Below, in pieces: positions 1 through 12,126 of a DNA stretch of 64,000 nucleotides (position 1 is the stretch's first letter; each line of letters opens with the position of its first letter). The notes under the pieces are model-generated. The model had not been told where the DNA came from. It was given only the letters and a program-made list of their open reading frames with translations, and did no database searches. Source of the stretch: Hippasteria phrygiana (Eukaryota; Echinodermata; Asteroidea; Valvatida; Goniasteridae); the NCBI GenBank assembly GCA_037893225.1, contig JAZGUH010000087.1:1922001-1986000 (forward strand), written 5' to 3'. The translations under genes were made by a program, and so were the position numbers.

Positions 1-83
1 CGCCGATAATTGCAACATGTAGCGCCAGATCTAAGCTATCCATACATGTCAAAATTACTGCATTTGGTTTATATTTCATGCAA
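1..83. repeat. Partial monomer at left edge
   Basis: This is the last 83 bp of a monomer (offsets 150-232). It carries A157, T205, C210 and T219, the combination found at the end of types M and G. M normally precedes A, so M is the likelier identity. The array therefore continues to the left of the window. Confidence 0.9.
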
Positions 84-237
84 TTATGAATGAGTAAAGC
101 AAGTCCATACCCCAGGGAATTTGACATGCATGGAGCAATAAATAGAAGGTAATATGCACACAGATGTTGGCCGGAAAGAAAATAAACATTGCGAGGTTTG
201 AATTTTCTCCACAAGTGTTAACTCTAAGAAGCCGCCG

Positions 238-319
238 ATAATTGCAACATGTAGCGCCAGATCTAAGCTATCCATACATGTCAAAATTACTGAATTTGGT
301 TGATATTTCATGCAATTAT
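238..319. other. Second inverted repeat within the monomer (one example)
   Basis: The left arm is at offsets 155-168 (238-251, ATAATTGCAACATG). The right arm runs across the monomer end (309-319, CATGCAATTAT). They pair over 11 bp with three unpaired bases in the left arm, across a 57-nt spacer. The arms interleave with those of the first inverted repeat, so the two hairpins could not both form as simple stems. Part of the match is the self-complementary CATG, which raises the chance of coincidence. Confidence 0.4.
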
Positions 320-364
320 GAATGAGTAAAGCAAGTCATACCCCAGGGAATTTGACATGCATGG
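272..364. other. Inverted repeat spanning the monomer junction (one example)
   Basis: The left arm is at offsets 189-205 (272-288, CCATACATGTCAAAATT). The right arm is at offsets 35-50 of the next monomer (349-364, AATTTGACATGCATGG). They are inverted complements over 16 bp apart from one mismatch and one bulged A. The spacer is 60-61 nt. The arrangement recurs at nearly every monomer junction; in monomers with G44 the right arm has one more mismatch. In a minus-strand RNA the mismatch would be a G-U wobble. Any function is unproven. Confidence 0.6.
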
Positions 365-1936
365 AGCAATAAATAGACGGTAATATGCACACAGATGTTG
401 GCCGGAAAGAAAATAAACATTGCGAGGTTTGAATTTTCTCCACAAGTTTTAACTCTAGGAAGCCGCCGATGATTGCAACATGTAGCGCCAGATCTAAGCT
501 ATCCATACATGTCAAAATTACTGTATTTGGTTTATATTTCATGCAATTATGAATGAGTAAAGCAAGTCATACCCTAGGGAATTTGACAGGCATGGAGCAA
601 TAAATAGAAGGTAATATGCACACAGATGTTGGCCGGAAAGAAAATAAACATTGCGAGGTTTGAATTTTCTCCACAAGTGTTAACTCTAAGAAGCCGCCGA
701 TAATTGCAACATGTAGCGCCAGATCTAAGCTATCCATACATGTCAAAATTACTGCATTTGGTTGATATTTCATGCAATTATGAATGAGTAAAGCAAGTCC
801 ATACCCCAGGGAATTTGACATGCATGGAGCAATAAATAGAAGGTAATATGCACACAGATGTTGGCCGGAAAGAAAATAAACATTGCGAGGTTTGAATTTT
901 CTCCACAAGTGTTAACTCTAAGAAGCCGCCGATAATTGCAACATGTAGCGCCAGATCTAAGCTATCCATACATGTCAAAATTACTGCATTTGGTTGATAT
1001 TTCATGCAATTATGAATGAGTAAAGCAAGTCCATACCCCAGGGAATTTGACATGCATGGAGCAATAAATAGAAGGTAATATGCACACAGATGTTGGCCGG
1101 AAAGAAAATGAACATTGCGAGGTTTGAATTTTCTCCACAAGTGTTAACTCTAAGAAGCCGCCGATAATTGCAACATGTAGCGCCAGATCTAAGCTATCCA
1201 TACATGTCAAAATTACTGTATTTGGTTTATATTTCATGCAATTATGAATGAGTAAAGCAAGTCCATACCCCAGGGAATTTGACATGCATGGAGCAATAAA
1301 TAGACGGTAACATGTACACAGATGTTGGCCGGAAAGAAAATAAACATTGCGAGGTTTGAATTTTCTCCACAAGTTTTAACTCTAGGAAGCCGCCGATGAT
1401 TGCAACATGTAGCGCCAGATCTAAGCTATCCATACATGTCAAAATTACTGTATTTGGTTTATATTTCATGCAATTATGAATGAGTAAAGCAAGTCATACC
1501 CTAGGGAATTTGACAGGCATGGAGCAATAAATAGAAGGTAATATGCACACAGATGTTGGCCGGAAAGAAAATAAACATTGCGAGGTTTGAATTTTCTCCA
1601 CAAGTGTTAACTCTAAGAAGCCGCCGATAATTGCAACATGTAGCGCCAGATCTAAGCTATCCATACATGTCAAAATTACTGCATTTGGTTGATATTTCAT
1701 GCAATTATGAATGAGTAAAGCAAGTCCATACCCCAGGGAATTTGACATGCATGGAGCAATAAATAGAAGGTAATATGCACACAGATGTTGGCCGGAAAGA
1801 AAATGAACATTGCGAGGTTTGAATTTTCTCCACAAGTGTTAACTCTAAGAAGCCGCCGATAATTGCAACATGTAGCGCCAGATCTAAGCTATCCATACAT
1901 GTCAAAATTACTGCATTTGGTTTATATTTCATGCAA

Positions 1937-4020
1937 TTATGAATGAGTAAAGCAAGTCCATACCCCAGGGAATTTGACATGCATGGAGCAATAAATAGAA
2001 GGTAATATGCACACAGATGTTGGCCGGAAAGAAAATAAACATTGCGAGGTTTGAATTTTCTCCACAAGTGTTAACTCTAAGAAGCCGCCGATAATTGCAA
2101 CATGTAGCGCCAGATCTAAGCTATCCATACATGTCAAAATTACTGAATTTGGTTGATATTTCATGCAATTATGAATGAGTAAAGCAAGTCATACCCCAGG
2201 GAATTTGACATGCATGGAGCAATAAATAGACGGTAATATGCACACAGATGTTGGCCGGAAAGAAAATAAACATTGCGAGGTTTGAATTTTCTCCACAAGT
2301 TTTAACTCTAGGAAGCCGCCGATGATTGCAACATGTAGCGCCAGATCTAAGCTATCCATACATGTCAAAATTACTGTATTTGGTTTATATTTCATGCAAT
2401 TATGAATGAGTAAAGCAAGTCATACCCTAGGGAATTTGACAGGCATGGAGCAATAAATAGAAGGTAATATGCACACAGATGTTGGCCGGAAAGAAAATAA
2501 ACATTGCGAGGTTTGAATTTTCTCCACAAGTGTTAACTCTAAGAAGCCGCCGATAATTGCAACATGTAGCGCCAGATCTAAGCTATCCATACATGTCAAA
2601 ATTACTGCATTTGGTTGATATTTCATGCAATTATGAATGAGTAAAGCAAGTCCATACCCCAGGGAATTTGACATGCATGGAGCAATAAATAGAAGGTAAT
2701 ATGCACACAGATGTTGGCCGGAAAGAAAATAAACATTGCGAGGTTTGAATTTTCTCCACAAGTGTTAACTCTAAGAAGCCGCCGATAATTGCAACATGTA
2801 GCGCCAGATCTAAGCTATCCATACATGTCAAAATTACTGCATTTGGTTGATATTTCATGCAATTATGAATGAGTAAAGCAAGTCCATACCCCAGGGAATT
2901 TGACATGCATGGAGCAATAAATAGAAGGTAATATGCACACAGATGTTGGCCGGAAAGAAAATGAACATTGCGAGGTTTGAATTTTCTCCACAAGTGTTAA
3001 CTCTAAGAAGCCGCCGATAATTGCAACATGTAGCGCCAGATCTAAGCTATCCATACATGTCAAAATTACTGTATTTGGTTTATATTTCATGCAATTATGA
3101 ATGAGTAAAGCAAGTCCATACCCCAGGGAATTTGACATGCATGGAGCAATAAATAGACGGTAACATGTACACAGATGTTGGCCGGAAAGAAAATAAACAT
3201 TGCGAGGTTTGAATTTTCTCCACAAGTTTTAACTCTAGGAAGCCGCCGATGATTGCAACATGTAGCGCCAGATCTAAGCTATCCATACATGTCAAAATTA
3301 CTGTATTTGGTTTATATTTCATGCAATTATGAATGAGTAAAGCAAGTCATACCCTAGGGAATTTGACAGGCATGGAGCAATAAATAGAAGGTAATATGCA
3401 CACAGATGTTGGCCGGAAAGAAAATAAACATTGCGAGGTTTGAATTTTCTCCACAAGTGTTAACTCTAAGAAGCCGCCGATAATTGCAACATGTAGCGCC
3501 AGATCTAAGCTATCCATACATGTCAAAATTACTGCATTTGGTTGATATTTCATGCAATTATGAATGAGTAAAGCAAGTCCATACCCCAGGGAATTTGACA
3601 TGCATGGAGCAATAAATAGAAGGTAATATGCACACAGATGTTGGCCGGAAAGAAAATGAACATTGCGAGGTTTGAATTTTCTCCACAAGTGTTAACTCTA
3701 AGAAGCCGCCGATAATTGCAACATGTAGCGCCAGATCTAAGCTATCCATACATGTCAAAATGACTGTATTTGGTTTATATTTCATGCAATTATGAATGAG
3801 TAAAGCAAGTCATACCCTAGGGAATTTGACATGCATGGAGCAATAAATAGAAGGTAATATGCACACAGATGTTGGCCGGAAAGAAAATAAACATTGCGAG
3901 GTTTGAATTTTCTCCACAAGTTTTAACTCTAAGAAGCCGCCGATAATTGCAACATGTAGCGCCAGATCTAAGCTATCCATACATGTCAAAATTACTGCAT
4001 TTGGTTGATATTTCATGCAA
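1937..4020. repeat. Higher-order unit, 9-mer A B C D E F C H I
   Basis: Monomer starts are 1937 A, 2169 B, 2400 C, 2631 D, 2863 E, 3095 F, 3327 C, 3558 H and 3790 I, giving 2,084 bp. The same order recurs at 8653, 16757, 32735 and 57977, and with an altered last monomer at 50566. Type C appears twice, at positions 3 and 7, so the 9-mer itself probably grew by an internal duplication. Confidence 0.93.
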
Positions 4021-5410
4021 TTATGAATGAGTAAAGCAAGTCCATACCCCAGGGAATTTGACATGCATGGAGCAATAAATAGAAGGTAATATGCACACAG
4101 ATGTTGGCCGGAAAGAAAATAAACATTGCGAGGTTTGAATTTTCTCCACAAGTGTTAACTCTAAGAAGCCGCCGATAATTGCAACATGTAGCGCCAGATC
4201 TAAGCTATCCATACATGTCAAAATTACTGAATTTGGTTGATATTTCATGCAATTATGAATGAGTAAAGCAAGTCATACCCCAGGGAATTTGACATGCATG
4301 GAGCAATAAATAGACGGTAATATGCACACAGATGTTGGCCGGAAAGAAAATAAACATTGCGAGGTTTGAATTTTCTCCACAAGTTTTAACTCTAGGAAGC
4401 CGCCGATGATTGCAACATGTAGCGCCAGATCTAAGCTATCCATACATGTCAAAATTACTGTATTTGGTTTATATTTCATGCAATTATGAATGAGTAAAGC
4501 AAGTCATACCCTAGGGAATTTGACAGGCATGGAGCAATAAATAGAAGGTAATATGCACACAGATGTTGGCCGGAAAGAAAATAAACATTGCGAGGTTTGA
4601 ATTTTCTCCACAAGTTTTAACTCTAAGAAGCCGCCGATAATTGCAACATGTAGCGCCAGATCTAAGCTATCCATACATGTCAAAATTACTGCATTTGGTT
4701 GATATTTCATGCAATTATGAATGAGTAAAGCAAGTCCATACCCCAGGGAATTTGACATGCACGGAGCAATAAATAGAAGGTAATATGCACACAGATGTTG
4801 GCCGGAAAGAAAATAAACATTGCGAGGTTTGAATTTTCTCCACAAGTGTTAACTCTAAGAAGCCGCCGATAATTGCAACATGTAGCGCCAGATCTAAGCT
4901 ATCCATACATGTCAAAATTACTGCATTTGGTTGATATTTCATGCAATTATGAATGAGTAAAGCAAGTCCATACCCCAGGGAATTTGACATGCATGGAGCA
5001 ATAAATAGAAGGTAATATGCACACAGATGTTGGCCGGAAAGAAAATAAACATTGCGAGGTTTGAATTTTCTCCACAAGTTTTAACTCTAAGAAGCCGCCG
5101 ATAATTGCAACATGTAGCGCCAGATCTAAGCTATCCATACATGTCAAAATTACTGCATTTGGTTGATATTTCATGCAATTATGAATGAGTAAAGCAAGTC
5201 CATACCCCAGGGAATTTGACATGCATGGAGCAATAAATAGAAGGTAATATGCACACAGATGTTGGCCGGAAAGAAAATAAACATTGCGAGGTTTGAATTT
5301 TCTCCACAAGTGTTAACTCTAAGAAGCCGCCGATAATTGCAACATGTAGCGCCAGATCTAAGCTATCCATACATGTCAAAATTACTGCATTTGGTTTATA
5401 TTTCATGCAA
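4021..5410. repeat. Higher-order unit, 6-mer A B J K L M
   Basis: Monomer starts are 4021 A, 4253 B, 4484 J, 4715 K, 4947 L and 5179 M, giving 1,390 bp. K is recognised by C48 (CACGG in place of CATGG). Together with the preceding 9-mer this forms the 15-monomer, 3,474-bp unit that best describes the left part of the array. Related 6-mers lie at 7495 (without its A), 10737, 15367, 20461, 31345, 49176 and 56587. Confidence 0.92.
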
Positions 5411-8400
5411 TTATGAATGAGTAAAGCAAGTCCATACCCCAGGGAATTTGACATGCATGGAGCAATAAATAGAAGGTAATATGCACACAGATGTTGGCCG
5501 GAAAGAAAATAAACATTGCGAGGTTTGAATTTTCTCCACAAGTGTTAACTCTAAGAAGCCGCCGATAATTGCAACATGTAGCGCCAGATCTAAGCTATCC
5601 ATACATGTCAAAATTACTGAATTTGGTTGATATTTCATGCAATTATGAATGAGTAAAGCAAGTCATACCCCAGGGAATTTGACATGCATGGAGCAATAAA
5701 TAGACGGTAATATGCACACAGATGTTGGCCGGAAAGAAAATAAACATTGCGAGGTTTGAATTTTCTCCACAAGTTTTAACTCTAGGAAGCCGCCGATGAT
5801 TGCAACATGTAGCGCCAGATCTAAGCTATCCATACATGTCAAAATTACTGTATTTGGTTTATATTTCATGCAATTATGAATGAGTAAAGCAAGTCATACC
5901 CTAGGGAATTTGACAGGCATGGAGCAATAAATAGAAGGTAATATGCACACAGATGTTGGCCGGAAAGAAAATAAACATTGCGAGGTTTGAATTTTCTCCA
6001 CAAGTGTTAACTCTAAGAAGCCGCCGATAATTGCAACATGTAGCGCCAGATCTAAGCTATCCATACATGTCAAAATTACTGCATTTGGTTGATATTTCAT
6101 GCAATTATGAATGAGTAAAGCAAGTCCATACCCCAGGGAATTTGACATGCATGGAGCAATAAATAGAAGGTAATATGCACACAGATGTTGGCCGGAAAGA
6201 AAATAAACATTGCGAGGTTTGAATTTTCTCCACAAGTGTTAACTCTAAGAAGCCGCCGATAATTGCAACATGTAGCGCCAGATCTAAGCTATCCATACAT
6301 GTCAAAATTACTGCATTTGGTTGATATTTCATGCAATTATGAATGAGTAAAGCAAGTCCATACCCCAGGGAATTTGACATGCATGGAGCAATAAATAGAA
6401 GGTAATATGCACACAGATGTTGGCCGGAAAGAAAATGAACATTGCGAGGTTTGAATTTTCTCCACAAGTGTTAACTCTAAGAAGCCGCCGATAATTGCAA
6501 CATGTAGCGCCAGATCTAAGCTATCCATACATGTCAAAATTACTGTATTTGGTTTATATTTCATGCAATTATGAATGAGTAAAGCAAGTCCATACCCCAG
6601 GGAATTTGACATGCATGGAGCAATAAATAGACGGTAACATGTACACAGATGTTGGCCGGAAAGAAAATAAACATTGCGAGGTTTGAATTTTCTCCACAAG
6701 TTTTAACTCTAGGAAGCCGCCGATGATTGCAACATGTAGCGCCAGATCTAAGCTATCCATACATGTCAAAATTACTGTATTTGGTTTATATTTCATGCAA
6801 TTATGAATGAGTAAAGCAAGTCATACCCTAGGGAATTTGACAGGCATGGAGCAATAAATAGAAGGTAATATGCACACAGATGTTGGCCGGAAAGAAAATA
6901 AACATTGCGAGGTTTGAATTTTCTCCACAAGTGTTAACTCTAAGAAGCCGCCGATAATTGCAACATGTAGCGCCAGATCTAAGCTATCCATACATGTCAA
7001 AATTACTGCATTTGGTTGATATTTCATGCAATTATGAATGAGTAAAGCAAGTCCATACCCCAGGGAATTTGACATGCATGGAGCAATAAATAGAAGGTAA
7101 TATGCACACAGATGTTGGCCGGAAAGAAAATGAACATTGCGAGGTTTGAATTTTCTCCACAAGTGTTAACTCTAAGAAGCCGCCGATAATTGCAACATGT
7201 AGCGCCAGATCTAAGCTATCCATACATGTCAAAATGACTGTATTTGGTTTATATTTCATGCAATTATGAATGAGTAAAGCAAGTCATACCCCAGGGAATT
7301 TGACATGCATGGAGCAATAAATAGACGGTAATATGCACACAGATGTTGGCCGGAAAGAAAATAAACATTGCGAGGTTTGAATTTTCTCCACAAGTGTTAA
7401 CTCTAAGAAGCCGCCGATAATTGCAACATGTAGCGCCAGATCTAAGCTATCCATACATGTCAAAATTACTGAATTTGGTTGATATTTCATGCAATTATGA
7501 ATGAGTAAAGCAAGTCATACCCCAGGGAATTTGACATGCATGGAGCAATAAATAGACGGTAATATGCACACAGATGTTGGCCGGAAAGAAAATAAACATT
7601 GCGAGGTTTGAATTTTCTCCACAAGTTTTAACTCTAGGAAGCCGCCGATGATTGCAACATGTAGCGCCAGATCTAAGCTATCCATACATGTCAAAATTAC
7701 TGTATTTGGTTTATATTTCATGCAATTATGAATGAGTAAAGCAAGTCATACCCTAGGGAATTTGACAGGCATGGAGCAATAAATAGAAGGTAATATGCAC
7801 ACAGATGTTGGCCGGAAAGAAAATAAACATTGCGAGGTTTGAATTTTCTCCACAAGTTTTAACTCTAAGAAGCCGCCGATAATTGCAACATGTAGCGCCA
7901 GATCTAAGCTATCCATACATGTCAAAATTACTGCATTTGGTTGATATTTCATGCAATTATGAATGAGTAAAGCAAGTCCATACCCCAGGGAATTTGACAT
8001 GCACGGAGCAATAAATAGAAGGTAATATGCACACAGATGTTGGCCGGAAAGAAAATAAACATTGCGAGGTTTGAATTTTCTCCACAAGTGTTAACTCTAA
8101 GAAGCCGCCGATAATTGCAACATGTAGCGCCAGATCTAAGCTATCCATACATGTCAAAATTACTGCATTTGGTTGATATTTCATGCAATTATGAATGAGT
8201 AAAGCAAGTCCATACCCCAGGGAATTTGACATGCATGGAGCAATAAATAGAAGGTAATATGCACACAGATGTTGGCCGGAAAGAAAATAAACATTGCGAG
8301 GTTTGAATTTTCTCCACAAGTTTTAACTCTAAGAAGCCGCCGATAATTGCAACATGTAGCGCCAGATCTAAGCTATCCATACATGTCAAAATTACTGCAT

Positions 8401-8652
8401 TTGGTTGATATTTCATGCAATTATGAATGAGTAAAGCAAGTCCATACCCCAGGGAATTTGACATGCATGGAGCAATAAATAGAAGGTAATATGCACACAG
8501 ATGTTGGCCGGAAAGAAAATAAACATTGCGAGGTTTGAATTTTCTCCACAAGTGTTAACTCTAAGAAGCCGCCGATAATTGCAACATGTAGCGCCAGATC
8601 TAAGCTATCCATACATGTCAAAATTACTGCATTTGGTTTATATTTCATGCAA
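5411..8652. repeat. 14-mer version of the 15-mer, with fusion monomer N
   Basis: Monomer starts are 5411 A, 5643 B, 5874 C, 6105 D, 6337 E, 6569 F, 6801 C, 7032 H, 7264 N, 7495 B, 7726 J, 7957 K, 8189 L and 8421 M. The unit is 3,242 bp, one monomer less than 3,474. The expected I-A pair after H is replaced by the single monomer N, whose front half has B alleles (one C, C64) and whose rear half has A alleles (G134, A144, A157, A210). Confidence 0.92.
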
Positions 8653-11600
8653 TTATGAATGAGTAAAGCAAGTCCATACCCCAGGGAATTTGACATGCAT
8701 GGAGCAATAAATAGAAGGTAATATGCACACAGATGTTGGCCGGAAAGAAAATAAACATTGCGAGGTTTGAATTTTCTCCACAAGTGTTAACTCTAAGAAG
8801 CCGCCGATAATTGCAACATGTAGCGCCAGATCTAAGCTATCCATACATGTCAAAATTACTGAATTTGGTTGATATTTCATGCAATTATGAATGAGTAAAG
8901 CAAGTCATACCCCAGGGAATTTGACATGCATGGAGCAATAAATAGACGGTAATATGCACACAGATGTTGGCCGGAAAGAAAATAAACATTGCGAGGTTTG
9001 AATTTTCTCCACAAGTTTTAACTCTAGGAAGCCGCCGATGATTGCAACATGTAGCGCCAGATCTAAGCTATCCATACATGTCAAAATTACTGTATTTGGT
9101 TTATATTTCATGCAATTATGAATGAGTAAAGCAAGTCATACCCTAGGGAATTTGACAGGCATGGAGCAATAAATAGAAGGTAATATGCACACAGATGTTG
9201 GCCGGAAAGAAAATAAACATTGCGAGGTTTGAATTTTCTCCACAAGTGTTAACTCTAAGAAGCCGCCGATAATTGCAACATGTAGCGCCAGATCTAAGCT
9301 ATCCATACATGTCAAAATTACTGCATTTGGTTGATATTTCATGCAATTATGAATGAGTAAAGCAAGTCCATACCCCAGGGAATTTGACATGCATGGAGCA
9401 ATAAATAGAAGGTAATATGCACACAGATGTTGGCCGGAAAGAAAATAAACATTGCGAGGTTTGAATTTTCTCCACAAGTGTTAACTCTAAGAAGCCGCCG
9501 ATAATTGCAACATGTAGCGCCAGATCTAAGCTATCCATACATGTCAAAATTACTGCATTTGGTTGATATTTCATGCAATTATGAATGAGTAAAGCAAGTC
9601 CATACCCCAGGGAATTTGACATGCATGGAGCAATAAATAGAAGGTAATATGCACACAGATGTTGGCCGGAAAGAAAATGAACATTGCGAGGTTTGAATTT
9701 TCTCCACAAGTGTTAACTCTAAGAAGCCGCCGATAATTGCAACATGTAGCGCCAGATCTAAGCTATCCATACATGTCAAAATTACTGTATTTGGTTTATA
9801 TTTCATGCAATTATGAATGAGTAAAGCAAGTCCATACCCCAGGGAATTTGACATGCATGGAGCAATAAATAGACGGTAACATGTACACAGATGTTGGCCG
9901 GAAAGAAAATAAACATTGCGAGGTTTGAATTTTCTCCACAAGTTTTAACTCTAGGAAGCCGCCGATGATTGCAACATGTAGCGCCAGATCTAAGCTATCC
10001 ATACATGTCAAAATTACTGTATTTGGTTTATATTTCATGCAATTATGAATGAGTAAAGCAAGTCATACCCTAGGGAATTTGACAGGCATGGAGCAATAAA
10101 TAGAAGGTAATATGCACACAGATGTTGGCCGGAAAGAAAATAAACATTGCGAGGTTTGAATTTTCTCCACAAGTGTTAACTCTAAGAAGCCGCCGATAAT
10201 TGCAACATGTAGCGCCAGATCTAAGCTATCCATACATGTCAAAATTACTGCATTTGGTTGATATTTCATGCAATTATGAATGAGTAAAGCAAGTCCATAC
10301 CCCAGGGAATTTGACATGCATGGAGCAATAAATAGAAGGTAATATGCACACAGATGTTGGCCGGAAAGAAAATGAACATTGCGAGGTTTGAATTTTCTCC
10401 ACAAGTGTTAACTCTAAGAAGCCGCCGATAATTGCAACATGTAGCGCCAGATCTAAGCTATCCATACATGTCAAAATGACTGTATTTGGTTTATATTTCA
10501 TGCAATTATGAATGAGTAAAGCAAGTCATACCCTAGGGAATTTGACATGCATGGAGCAATAAATAGAAGGTAATATGCACACAGATGTTGGCCGGAAAGA
10601 AAATAAACATTGCGAGGTTTGAATTTTCTCCACAAGTTTTAACTCTAAGAAGCCGCCGATAATTGCAACATGTAGCGCCAGATCTAAGCTATCCATACAT
10701 GTCAAAATTACTGCATTTGGTTGATATTTCATGCAATTATGAATGAGTAAAGCAAGTCCATACCCCAGGGAATTTGACATGCATGGAGCAATAAATAGAA
10801 GGTAATATGCACACAGATGTTGGCCGGAAAGAAAATAAACATTGCGAGGTTTGAATTTTCTCCACAAGTGTTAACTCTAAGAAGCCGCCGATAATTGCAA
10901 CATGTAGCGCCAGATCTAAGCTATCCATACATGTCAAAATTACTGAATTTGGTTGATATTTCATGCAATTATGAATGAGTAAAGCAAGTCATACCCCAGG
11001 GAATTTGACATGCATGGAGCAATAAATAGACGGTAATATGCACACAGATGTTGGCCGGAAAGAAAATAAACATTGCGAGGTTTGAATTTTCTCCACAAGT
11101 TTTAACTCTAGGAAGCCGCCGATGATTGCAACATGTAGCGCCAGATCTAAGCTATCCATACATGTCAAAATTACTGAATTTGGTTGATATTTCATGCAAT
11201 TATGAATGAGTAAAGCAAGTCATACCCCAGGGAATTTGACATGCATGGAGCAATAAATAGACGGTAATATGCACACAGATGTTGGCCGGAAAGAAAATAA
11301 ACATTGCGAGGTTTGAATTTTCTCCACAAGTTTTAACTCTAGGAAGCCGCCGATGATTGCAACATGTAGCGCCAGATCTAAGCTATCCATACATGTCAAA
11401 ATTACTGCATTTGGTTGATATTTCATGCAATTATGAATGAGTAAAGCAAGTCCATACCCCAGGGAATTTGACATGCACGGAGCAATAAATAGAAGGTAAT
11501 ATGCACACAGATGTTGGCCGGAAAGAAAATAAACATTGCGAGGTTTGAATTTTCTCCACAAGTGTTAACTCTAAGAAGCCGCCGATAATTGCAACATGTA

Positions 11601-12126
11601 GCGCCAGATCTAAGCTATCCATACATGTCAAAATTACTGCATTTGGTTGATATTTCATGCAATTATGAATGAGTAAAGCAAGTCCATACCCCAGGGAATT
11701 TGACATGCATGGAGCAATAAATAGAAGGTAATATGCACACAGATGTTGGCCGGAAAGAAAATAAACATTGCGAGGTTTGAATTTTCTCCACAAGTTTTAA
11801 CTCTAAGAAGCCGCCGATAATTGCAACATGTAGCGCCAGATCTAAGCTATCCATACATGTCAAAATTACTGCATTTGGTTGATATTTCATGCAATTATGA
11901 ATGAGTAAAGCAAGTCCATACCCCAGGGAATTTGACATGCATGGAGCAATAAATAGAAGGTAATATGCACACAGATGTTGGCCGGAAAGAAACTAAACAT
12001 TGCGAGGTTTGAATTTTCTCCACAAGTGTTAACTCTAAGAAGCCGCCGATAATTGCAACATGTAGCGCCAGATCTAAGCTATCCATACATGTCAAAATTA
12101 CTGCATTTGGTTTATATTTCATGCAA
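8653..12126. repeat. 15-mer with altered second half (A B2 B3 K L M2)
   Basis: Monomer starts are 8653 A, 8885 B, 9116 C, 9347 D, 9579 E, 9811 F, 10043 C, 10274 H, 10506 I, 10737 A, 10969 B2, 11200 B3, 11431 K, 11663 L and 11895 M2. The first nine repeat the canonical 9-mer. In the 6-mer half, J is replaced by a second B-like monomer (B3) and M carries C99 (M2). Length is again 3,474 bp. M2 is shared with 26713, 27872, 45470 and 53114. Confidence 0.9.

Larger units (their letters stand above)
84..1936. repeat. Higher-order unit, 8-mer A B C D E F C G
   Basis: Eight monomers start at 84 A, 316 B, 547 C, 778 D, 1010 E, 1242 F, 1474 C and 1705 G. The block matches the first eight monomers of the 9-mer that follows, except that the last monomer is G where H would be expected (T205 C210 instead of G205 T210) and monomer I is absent. 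G looks like an H/E-type front joined to an M-type end, so this is probably a 9-mer plus 6-mer that lost seven monomers by unequal exchange. Confidence 0.9.

Noticed and set aside
113..117. Promoter-like TTGACA (offset 38-43) with downstream AT-rich hexamers
   Set aside because: TTGACA resembles a bacterial -35 box, but the setting is a eukaryote-type satellite with no gene downstream and the match is expected by chance once per monomer.
164..184. CENP-B box-like sequence around GATGTTGGCCGGAAAG (offset 80-95)
   Set aside because: Only the GTTGG core resembles the mammalian CENP-B box. The essential TTCG and CGGG positions do not match.
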